From PALSA-612 sp963776375 (GTDB taxonomy: Bacteria > Actinomycetota > Thermoleophilia > Gaiellales > Gaiellaceae): a stretch of DNA of 64,000 nt. The translations under genes were made by a program, and so were the position numbers. The stretch is from assembly GCA_963776375.1 (NCBI GenBank), contig CAVZMF010000004.1:1-64000 (forward strand), read 5' to 3'. Below are positions 55,447-62,352 of the stretch, piece after piece; positions within the stretch are counted from its first letter, which is position 1, and each line of letters opens with the position of its first letter. The notes under the pieces are model-generated. The model was given only the letters and a program-made list of their open reading frames with translations, searched no databases and had not been told where the DNA came from.

Positions 55447-56381
55447 CCGACCGCGTAGCGGACGGCCGGGTCGAGCGACTCCAGGTCGGTCCCGCTGGGC
55501 AGCTCGTAGTTCCGCTCCGTCAGCGAGTGCAGCGATGCCGGCGAGCAGTAGGTCACCGGCGCGAGCACCCGCGGCTTCGACTCGGCGAAGCCGCCGCGGT
55601 GCAGGCCGCTCGTGTTGCAGAAGATGATCGTGCCCCTCGGCGCGGTGAACGTCCGGACGTCGTCGGCCTGCACGTGCTTCGCCAGCTCCTTGTCCGAGAT
55701 CCGACCGATGGCCATCGGCGCCCACGGATGGATGCCCGCGTAGCGCCCGCCCGGCTGGCTGCCGGGGACGTACTCGAACGGGCCCGACTGCTCGTCGACG
55801 TCGCTCAGGTAGAGGAACGCCTTCAGCAGGTGCCGGTCGTTGAAGTCGCGGTGCCAGATCTGCGACGCCTTCCGCTCGGCGTCCGCGCCCACCGGGATCG
55901 AGTACCAGAGGTCGACGTACTCGAGCTTCGACCAGAGCTGGAGGTACTCGTTGGCGATGTCGAGCATCTTGCGGGAGAGACAGACGGAGAGCCACGGGTT
56001 GTCGAGCGGCACCGTGGAGTGCTCGTCGTACTTGCGAACGAGGAAGTCCTTCCCTCGTGCACCGGCCTGCACCTCGCCTTGCTCGGTGGCCTGGACGAAC
56101 GCGGCGCCCTCGGCGCTGACAGCCTCCCAGACGGAATCCGGGAACAGCTCGGTGAACGGGAGCGCCGAGTACCCCTGCTCGTGGACCTCCTTCACGATGC
56201 GGAGCTGGACGCCGTCGAGCGAGGGGCGATGGCTCGCGTAGAGCTGCCGGGAGCGCCGGTTCGAGAGGTACCGGTCGTGGAGCTTGTAGGTGATCGCCAC
56301 CCCCTTGCGGTGGAAATCGCGCGCCCTCGGCTGGAAACGCGCGGGCGACCGGGTGACGATGGCGTCGCGCGAGCGGTGCAC
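55443..56381 (-). CDS. Phytanoyl-CoA dioxygenase-like Fe(II)/2-oxoglutarate oxygenase
   Basis: 312 aa from GTG 56381. The double-stranded beta-helix has the H-x-D motif in QIWHRDFNDRHLLKAFLYLS and the distal His in FCNTSGLHRGGFAESKPRV; YVPGSQPGGRYAGIHPW lies between and the Arg near PRVLAPVTYCSPAS may bind 2-oxoglutarate. QGYSALPFTELFPDSVWEAV is the usual PhyH N-terminal entry. Most PhyH-like enzymes hydroxylate small molecules or lipids; in a glycosyltransferase cluster it may hydroxylate a sugar-lipid or acyl group. Substrate unknown. Its stop overlaps the convergent GT stop by 4 bp. Confidence 0.8.
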   Translation of the reverse strand: MHRSRDAIVTRSPARFQPRARDFHRKGVAITYKLHDRYLSNRRSRQLYASHRPSLDGVQLRIVKEVHEQGYSALPFTELFPDSVWEAVSAEGAAFVQATEQGEVQAGARGKDFLVRKYDEHSTVPLDNPWLSVCLSRKMLDIANEYLQLWSKLEYVDLWYSIPVGADAERKASQIWHRDFNDRHLLKAFLYLSDVDEQSGPFEYVPGSQPGGRYAGIHPWAPMAIGRISDKELAKHVQADDVRTFTAPRGTIIFCNTSGLHRGGFAESKPRVLAPVTYCSPASLHSLTERNYELPSGTDLESLDPAVRYAVG

Positions 56382-56390
56382 GCCCCAACC

Positions 56391-57261
56391 CTAGCGCGAG
56401 GCTCGCAGGCGTCCCTCGCGGAACAGGCGCCGGGTCACGCGACCGGCGCGCCGGCCCGTGGCCGCGACGGTGCCCGGCCACTCGTAGACGAACCGGTCCG
56501 TGGGCCGGAAGAGCTGCCCGACCGTCACCTCTCGCTCGAAGCCGCGCTTTTCGCGCAGGAGCTCGACGTCGCTTGCCGTGTCGCGCCGGAACGCGAGGTA
56601 CTCGGGCGGGAGCTGCGGACAGTGGTGGACGACGACGTCCGGCAGCCGCGTGCACAGGAGGCCGCGCTCCTTCAGCCCGAGGAAGAAGTCGACGTGCTCG
56701 CCCGCGACCTTCATGCGCGCGTCCCACGGGTCCGGGCCGAGCGTCTCGACGGCGTGCGACGAAGAACTGGTGGACGATGTCGAAGACGGGCAGGCCGTCG
56801 ACCGTTCCCCGCGTCGCGCCGAGCCGGTGGACGAGCGTGTCGTCCTCGATGTCGAGCGTGCCCTCGTAGCGGCGGTAGCCACGCCGGATCGAGCGCCAGG
56901 GCTCGTGGTCCATCCACATGCAGGAGACGAGGTCGAAGCGGGTCGACGACGAGCGTGCGGAGCATCTCTCGAGGTCGGTCCTGCGCCCGAAGACCATGTC
57001 GTCGTCGCAGACGAGGACGTACTCGGTCTCGACGTGCCGGAGCCCGAAGTTCCGCCCGGCCGAGACGCCGAGCGAGTTGAAGGGCAGGTGCCGGTAGCGT
57101 GTGATCCCCTCGGGCACGGCGTCGAGCGGCTGCTCGGAGTCGTCGACGACATGCACGGCGATCGCCGGGTAGAAGCGCCGGATCGACTCCACGAGGCGGA
57201 GCAGGGCCTCCGGCCGCTGGAAGGTCTTGACCGCGATCGTCACGTCCCGCTCGACGTTCAT
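56391..57261 (-). CDS. Family 2 glycosyltransferase (frameshifted)
   Basis: ATG 57261 overlaps the upstream stop (ATGA). VTIAVKTFQRPEALLRLVES, VHVVDDSEQPLDAVPEGITR and GVSAGRNFGLRHVETEYVLV then CDDDMVFGRRTDLE (metal site D-D-D) form the GT2 domain of the N-acetylgalactosaminyltransferase type. A compensated pair of indels lies near 56950 and a further extra base near 56760, after which DARMKVAGEHVDFFLGLKER, CTRLPDVVVHHCPQLPPEYL follow (E-H-x-D-F acceptor motif). 871 minus 1 gives 289 aa. Confidence 0.75.
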
Positions 57262-58070
57262 CGCGTGTCGGCCAGTTCGCGCAGCCCTTCCAGCGCGACC
57301 GTGCGGCCGCTCGTCTCCGTCTCGCGGAGCAGCGGGTCGTTCGGGCGCTCCGACGGCGTGCGCGACTCGTGCCAGAGGTGGAGCAGCGTGCTCTGCGGCC
57401 CCGCCCAGCCGCAGCGGAGGCCGGCGCGGCGGAGGCGGACGGCCATCTCGACGTCCTCGCCGCCCCAGCCGGCGAAGCGCGTGTCGTAGCCGTTGACGCG
57501 CTCGAAGTCCGCGCGCGAGATCCCGAGCAGGAAGCCGTAGCCGTCGGCGTGCGGGACGAACTCGGGCAGGCCGTCGCGCCCCGGCCGCCGCCGGTCGCGT
57601 GCCGTCAGCGCGGCGAGCGGGCTCGCCTGGCCGGAATGGAGGGCCCAGTGAGGGAACGACCACCGATGGATCGGCACCTGGTCGGCGAGGACGCGCTCGC
57701 TCAGCTCGCGGGAGAGGAGCAGGCGCTTGCCGGCCAGGAACCAACCGGCGACCGCGGCCTTCCGCATCGCCCGCACGAAGTGCCTCCGCGGCACGGTGTC
57801 CGAGTTCAGGAACACGATGTAGTCGCCCCGTGCCTCCTGCGCGCCGAGATTCCGCACCCTGGCGAGCCGGTAGCCGTCGTCGTCCTGGCGGACGTGCGTG
57901 AGGCGAAGGTACGCCTTCCACGCCTCCGCGAGGGCAGCCGTGTCGGGGCCCGAGCCGTCGTCGGCGACGACGAGGTCGAAGTCGGGCTCGGACTGATCGG
58001 CGAGGCCGAGCAGAACGGCGTGGAGCGCCTGCGGCCACTGGTACGTGTCGACGACCACGCTCAGCTTCAT
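57258..58070 (-). CDS. Family 2 glycosyltransferase with galactosyltransferase-like C-terminus
   Basis: 270 aa, intact. MKLSVVVDTYQWPQALHAVL, LVVADDGSGPDTAALAEAWK and NLGAQEARGDYIVFLNSDTV then PRRHFVRAM are the GT2 core (N-S-D-T metal site). FLLGISRADFERVNGYDTRF and AGWGGEDVEMAVRLRRAGLR are the W-G-G-E-D acceptor and base motif shared with the GT7/chondroitin-polymerase group, followed by STLLHLWHESR (H-x-x-H). It is coupled to the next GT2. Probably extends the surface glycan. Confidence 0.88.
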   Translation of the reverse strand: MKLSVVVDTYQWPQALHAVLLGLADQSEPDFDLVVADDGSGPDTAALAEAWKAYLRLTHVRQDDDGYRLARVRNLGAQEARGDYIVFLNSDTVPRRHFVRAMRKAAVAGWFLAGKRLLLSRELSERVLADQVPIHRWSFPHWALHSGQASPLAALTARDRRRPGRDGLPEFVPHADGYGFLLGISRADFERVNGYDTRFAGWGGEDVEMAVRLRRAGLRCGWAGPQSTLLHLWHESRTPSERPNDPLLRETETSGRTVALEGLRELADTR

Positions 58071-58095
58071 CGGGCGACACCGTATCGTCCGCTCC

Positions 58096-58932
58096 GTGAA
58101 GCGCTTCGCGCACAGGAGCGTCCGCGCGGGCCGGTTCCTGGGCCGGATCGCACCGTTCTGGCTCCGGCAGCCGCTCTACCGGTGGACGCCGGGCGGCTTC
58201 GGCTACTACCGCACGCTCCGGCGCCACGCGGACCCCGGGTACGTGCACGAGCGGGACAAGCATCCCGTGCGCGCGAAGCACCACGACGCCGAGGGCCTGC
58301 TGCCGCCCGACGCCGAGGGGTTCGTCCACCGCGAGTACGACTCGTACGACGAGTACGTCGACCACCAGCGGCAGAAGCTCGACGAGATCCTCCGGATCGG
58401 CCACGGCTTCACGAACGCGTCCGTGACCGAGGCGCGGTCGCGCTTCTACCGCCGCTTCCGCCACCTGGTCAAGCTCGTCCCGCGCGATGCCGTCGTCCTC
58501 TGCCTGGGGGCGCGCCAGGGCACCGAGGTCGAGGTGCTCCGCGAGCTCGGCTTCCGGAACGCGTACGGCATCGACCTCAACCCCGGCCCGGAGAACGCAC
58601 TGGTGCGCGTCGGCGACTTCAACCGACTCGACGAGGCGAACGGGTCGGTCGACGTCGTCTACTCGAACTGCCTCGACCACGCTCTCGACCTCGACGCGTT
58701 CTTCGCCGAGCACGCACGCGTACTCAGACCGGAGGGGATCGCGCTCTACGACGTGCACCAGGAGTACACACCCGGCGAGTCGGCGCCGTTCGAGGCAAGT
58801 CTCTGGCTGCGCCGCGAGGACGTGCTCGTGCGCGCGCTCCACCACTTCGCGCGCCTGCTGCGGCTCCAGACCGAGCCCGACTGGACGTGGATGCTCCTCC
58901 AGGGCCCGCGGCTAGGGCGCGAGGAAGGGTGA
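58096..58932 (+). CDS. SAM-dependent methyltransferase (Methyltransf_11-like)
   Basis: 278 aa from GTG 58096; an upstream in-frame GTG at 58045 lies inside the divergent gene. A basic N-terminus (FAHRSVRAGRFLGRIAPFWL) and helical region precede the Rossmann core: AVVLCLGARQGTEVEVLREL (motif I), AYGIDLNPGPENALVRVGDF, DEANGSVDVVYSNCLDHALD and ARVLRPEGIALYDVHQEYTP. This is a class I small-molecule methyltransferase without a clear subtype. Its place among glycosyltransferases suggests methylation of a sugar or a glycan end. Its 3' end overlaps the convergent gene by 21 bp. Confidence 0.78.
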   Translation: MKRFAHRSVRAGRFLGRIAPFWLRQPLYRWTPGGFGYYRTLRRHADPGYVHERDKHPVRAKHHDAEGLLPPDAEGFVHREYDSYDEYVDHQRQKLDEILRIGHGFTNASVTEARSRFYRRFRHLVKLVPRDAVVLCLGARQGTEVEVLRELGFRNAYGIDLNPGPENALVRVGDFNRLDEANGSVDVVYSNCLDHALDLDAFFAEHARVLRPEGIALYDVHQEYTPGESAPFEASLWLRREDVLVRALHHFARLLRLQTEPDWTWMLLQGPRLGREEG

Positions 58933-59709
58933 GGCGTCCTTCGTGACGAGCGACCCGCGGCGGTACTTCTCGAGCTTCCAGGACCCTGCCTGCGAAGCGC
59001 CGTCCCGGCGGAGGGCACGCGCGAGCCACCCTCGGAGATCGCGGCGGTACGTGTTCGCCTCGGCGATGTTCAGGCGCGTGTGCTCGCCGCCCGGGGCATC
59101 GCGGCTGGAACGGCGCAGGAAGCATGTGTGCAGACAGCGGAACGGGTTGTCATCCCACTCGTGCTCCTGCTCGAGGCGGGCCACCGAGGTCCACGCCCAG
59201 CCGTCCCGGAACACCGGCTCGCCCTCGTGCAGGCGCTCGCGGTAGACGCGGTCCCAGCTCTCGAGCGCCGCGAAGTTGAACAGCTTCGGCCCGGTCAGCG
59301 CCGGCGGTGCCAGGTAGCCGCTCGCCGTCTGCGCGTCGGGATCGAGATCGACGCAGTGCAGCATCGCGGGAAAGACCCGGAAGGCGTCGTCGAACCGCCC
59401 GGCTTCGAGTTCGCTGCGCAGCCGGCGCAGCCCCGCCGGATCGAAGAGCTCGTCGCCGTCCGGGCTCAACACCCACGTGTCGGTGCCGACGTAGGGCAGC
59501 ACGAGATCGTGGGAGCGGGCGGCATGCGAGACGCGCACCGCCTCGACGTTGTCGAACTCGCGCGCGAGGCGGGAGACGATCTTCCACGTCCCGTCGGATG
59601 AGGCGTGGTCGGCGACGTGGATCCGGTCGCAGAACGCCGCGACGTTCCGGATCACGCGCTCCGCGAAGACGTCCTCGTCGTGGAGGAGGACGATGCCGAC
59701 TATGCGCAC
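58912..59709 (-). CDS. Family 2-like glycosyltransferase
   Basis: 265 aa from GTG 59709. RIVGIVLLHDEDVFAERVIR, DRIHVADHASSDGTWKIVSR and VGTDTWVLSPDGDELFDPAG (D-G-D-E metal site) are a GT2-like core of the kind with N-terminal N-E-D replaced by H-D-E-D. KLFNFAALESWDRVYRERLH and EHEWDDNPFRCLHTCFLRRS are the acceptor side. The end is basic (GSWKLEKYRRGSLVTKDASP). Donor and acceptor unknown. Confidence 0.75.
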   Translation of the reverse strand: MRIVGIVLLHDEDVFAERVIRNVAAFCDRIHVADHASSDGTWKIVSRLAREFDNVEAVRVSHAARSHDLVLPYVGTDTWVLSPDGDELFDPAGLRRLRSELEAGRFDDAFRVFPAMLHCVDLDPDAQTASGYLAPPALTGPKLFNFAALESWDRVYRERLHEGEPVFRDGWAWTSVARLEQEHEWDDNPFRCLHTCFLRRSSRDAPGGEHTRLNIAEANTYRRDLRGWLARALRRDGASQAGSWKLEKYRRGSLVTKDASPFLAP

Positions 59710-59728
59710 TGCGGAAGCTCGGCCGCGC

Positions 59729-60907
59729 TCACCTGCTGATCGGGATCGCGAACAGCCGGCGCGCCGAGATCCCCGTGAGCAGGTTCTCCCCCGGCTTCCG
59801 CGCCCGGACGAAGATCGCCACGCTCCGCTGGTTGCGGCCGAGCGGGAAGCCGGAGAGCGTGCGGAAGCTCAGGCTGACGAAGCCGGTCGGCCCAGTCGCC
59901 GCCTCGAGCGGCGTCGCGAGCTGCCCGAACGGGACCGCAGTCGCGTACACGAGCGCGCCCTGCACGGGCTGGCCGCAGGTGTCGGAGACGCGGTAGCGGA
60001 CGACGACGTCCTGTCCGGACGCGCGGGGAATCGCGGACGGCGAGACGACCTGCCGGTCGACGATCAGCCGGGCCGGTGACGTGACCGCCGACACCTGGGC
60101 CACGCGGCTTCCGGCCGGGCAGCCGGCGCCCGTCGGAGGGGGCGGCGGAGGCGCAGCCGGCGCAGCCGGCGGAGCCACGGGCGGAGCGCCGGGAACGACG
60201 GCCGTCGGGTCGGACGAGACCGGCGTCGTCCCGGCGGGGTTGGTGGCCGTCACGCGCGCGCGCAGTGTCGAGCCCTTGTCCGCGTCGCCCACGGTGTACG
60301 TGGTGCCGTTCGCGCCGATCGGCGCGCAGCTGCCGCCGCTCCCGTCACAGCGCAGCCAGTCGTTGGCGAAGTCCACGAGGTACTTGCTCGCCCAGCTCCC
60401 CTGGCTCGCGGTCAGCGTCTGCCCGACGGCGGCGGTGCCCGTGACCGTCGGCAGGCCGGTGTTCGTCGGGCCTACTCCCTGTCCGGTCACCTTCGCGGTC
60501 GCGTTCGAGGCATTGACTCCGATCTTGTTTCCACCGCCGTCGAAGGCCTTGACCTGAAGGCGGATCGTGAAGCCCACGTCCTGTCCCTGAAGGACGTACG
60601 TGTTCGACGGACCGTCGATGATGCCCTCGCAGTTGCCCGCTCCCTGGCCGCCGTCCGGCGGGCAGCGGCGCCAGTTCCACTTGTAGCTGGCCGCGCCCGG
60701 AGCCCAGGTGCCGGGTGAGCCGGTCAGGGTGTCTCCGACGGAGGTCCCTCCCGAGATCGTGGGCTCACTGCTGTCCGACCCCGTCGTGGTCCGCGCCGAT
60801 CCGAGACCCGGGATGAGGAGAGTCAGAGCGACCGTGAGGAGAACGACGAGGGGCAAGCCGAGTCTGACGGACTTCTCGAGACGAATGTGTTTGGACGGTG
60901 CCGTCAT
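59729..60907 (-). CDS. Secreted Ig-like repeat protein
   Basis: 392 aa; ATG 60907 follows CAGGAGGTTCACG, a good ribosome site. Signal peptide LGLPLVVLLTVALTLLIPGL. Two Ig-like units (EPTISGGTSVGDTLTGSPGT, YKWNWRRCPPDGGQ; LPTVTGTAAVGQTLTASQGS, NDWLRCDGSGGSCAPIGANG) of the same broad type as at 20901-21773, then an Ala/Pro linker and a C-terminal beta-sandwich (SPARLIVDRQVVSPSAIPRA, DVVVRYRVSDTCGQPVQGAL). No enzyme motif. Likely a cell-surface or matrix protein. Confidence 0.8.
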   Translation of the reverse strand: MTAPSKHIRLEKSVRLGLPLVVLLTVALTLLIPGLGSARTTTGSDSSEPTISGGTSVGDTLTGSPGTWAPGAASYKWNWRRCPPDGGQGAGNCEGIIDGPSNTYVLQGQDVGFTIRLQVKAFDGGGNKIGVNASNATAKVTGQGVGPTNTGLPTVTGTAAVGQTLTASQGSWASKYLVDFANDWLRCDGSGGSCAPIGANGTTYTVGDADKGSTLRARVTATNPAGTTPVSSDPTAVVPGAPPVAPPAAPAAPPPPPPTGAGCPAGSRVAQVSAVTSPARLIVDRQVVSPSAIPRASGQDVVVRYRVSDTCGQPVQGALVYATAVPFGQLATPLEAATGPTGFVSLSFRTLSGFPLGRNQRSVAIFVRARKPGENLLTGISARRLFAIPISR

Positions 60908-60968
60908 CGTGAACCTCCTGGGGGCTGCGGTCGCAAACGCGAATTGCCTGGAAATCGGCCGTTCGAGG

Positions 60969-61346
60969 TTAGCGGCTTCGTTCCGCGAACGTCCAGGCGC
61001 GGTTCGCAGCGAACATCGCCACCGTCACCGGAGGGATCGCGAGCAGGTACGCCCCGACCTTCCCCACCTCCGCGGCGCGCACGAAGAGCAGGACGAGCAG
61101 GCTCGTCGACGCGGCGCCCAGCCCCTGGACGAGCACGTAGAGCATCCGCGACCGCGTGGTGTCGGCGGCGGCGAAGGTCCAGCGGCGGTTGAAGACGTAG
61201 CCGTTCACCGCCCCGACCGCGAAGGCGAGCGCCGCCGCCGGGACGTACGGGGTTCCGGCCGCGAGCAGCAGGCGGTACGCGACGAAGCTGAGCACCGTGT
61301 TCCCGACCCCGACGACCAGGAAGCGGGCGAACTGGCGGGGCGTGTC
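60969..61346 (-). CDS. GtrA-like membrane protein (flippase-type accessory)
   Basis: Small four-helix membrane protein. QFARFLVVGVGNTVLSFVAY is the GtrA start; then AAALAFAVGAVNGYVFNRRW (N-x-x-x-x-R-x-W-T-F), LVQGLGAASTSLLVLLFVRA and FAANRAWTFAE. No ATG precedes the family start, so the start is uncertain: a GTG at 61295 would cut the first helix, and the open frame runs upstream through the GT2 stop at 61345. GtrA-like proteins are thought to flip lipid-linked glucose made by the adjacent GtrB-like GT2, which matches the gene order here. Confidence 0.72.
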   Translation of the reverse strand, partial: DTPRQFARFLVVGVGNTVLSFVAYRLLLAAGTPYVPAAALAFAVGAVNGYVFNRRWTFAAADTTRSRMLYVLVQGLGAASTSLLVLLFVRAAEVGKVGAYLLAIPPVTVAMFAANRAWTFAERSR

Positions 61347-62343
61347 AGCGTTCGTAGGCCTGCTCGCGCGCGCGGCGATCGGCGACCGCCGACCGCGGCG
61401 GCAGCTCCGGCGGGTCGGGGACGTTCTCGAGCTCGCTGACGACGTACAGGGGGCGCTGCTTCACCTCCGTGTGGATGTCGCCGATGTACTCGCCGATCAC
61501 ACCGAGGACGATCAGCTGGATGCCGCCGATGAACGTCGTCACGACCACGATCGACGTCCAGCCGGGCACGTTGTAGAACCCGGTCGCCTTCACGATCAGG
61601 CTCCAGATCCCCAGCCCGAAGGCGACGAGCGACACGACGAAGCCGAGATTGAGAGCCGCGCGCAGCGGCGCCGAGGAGAAGCTGACGAGGCCCGTCGCGG
61701 CGAAGCGCAGCATCTTCCGCAGCGGATAGTTCGTCTCGCCCGCGAAGCGCTCGTCCCGCTTGTAGAGGACGCCCGTCTGCCTGAGCCCGATCCAGCTGAA
61801 CATGCCGCGCACGAAGCGGTTGCTCTCGCGCATCCGCGCGAACACGTCGAGGACGCTCCGGTCGACGAGCCGGAAGTCGCCGACGTCGAGCGGGACCTTG
61901 ATCTCGGAGATGCGGTTGAAGGCGCGGTAGAAGGCCGTCGCCGTCAGCCGCTTGAACGGCGTCTCCCCCTCGCGGATGTCGCGCACCGCGTAGACGACGT
62001 CGTAGCCCTCGCGCCACCGCGCAGCGAGCTGGAGGATCACCTCGGGCGGGTCCTGGAGATCGGCGTCGAGGATGACCACCGCGTCGCCCGTCGCGAAGTC
62101 GACCCCGGCGGTGATGGCGGTCTGGTGGCCGAAGTTGCGCGACAGTCGGACGACGCGGAAGCGCGGATCGCGCTGCGCCACGCCGCGCATCAGCTCGTGG
62201 GTGCGGTCGCGGCTTCCGTCGTCGACGAGGATCACCTCCGCGTCGCCGTCGAGCTGGTCCAGCACCGGTCCGAGGCGGGCGACCAGCTCGTCGATCACGG
62301 CTTCCTCGTCGTGCGCCGGGACGACGATCGAGTAGGTCGTCAC
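61345..62343 (-). CDS. GtrB-like family 2 glycosyltransferase (undecaprenyl-phosphate glucosyl/mannosyl type)
   Basis: 332 aa, intact. TTYSIVVPAHDEEAVIDELV, VILVDDGSRDRTHELMRGVA and VVRLSRNFGHQTAITAGVDF then VVILDADLQDPPEVILQLAA are the hallmarks of GtrB/DPM-type enzymes (D-A-D-L-Q-D-P-P). Two C-terminal helices: LNLGFVVSLVAFGLGIWSLI and FIGGIQLIVLGVIGEYIGDI. It would move a sugar onto undecaprenyl phosphate, to be flipped by the GtrA-like neighbour and transferred outside by a membrane GT-C enzyme. Confidence 0.9.
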   Translation of the reverse strand: MTTYSIVVPAHDEEAVIDELVARLGPVLDQLDGDAEVILVDDGSRDRTHELMRGVAQRDPRFRVVRLSRNFGHQTAITAGVDFATGDAVVILDADLQDPPEVILQLAARWREGYDVVYAVRDIREGETPFKRLTATAFYRAFNRISEIKVPLDVGDFRLVDRSVLDVFARMRESNRFVRGMFSWIGLRQTGVLYKRDERFAGETNYPLRKMLRFAATGLVSFSSAPLRAALNLGFVVSLVAFGLGIWSLIVKATGFYNVPGWTSIVVVTTFIGGIQLIVLGVIGEYIGDIHTEVKQRPLYVVSELENVPDPPELPPRSAVADRRAREQAYER

Positions 62344-62352
62344 AAGGGCAGT

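Noticed and set aside
54976..58845. 1289-aa leftward open frame
   Set aside because: It strings together antisense of the GT4 and methyltransferase genes and shifted frames of the PhyH and GT2 genes; low stop frequency in high-GC DNA explains it.
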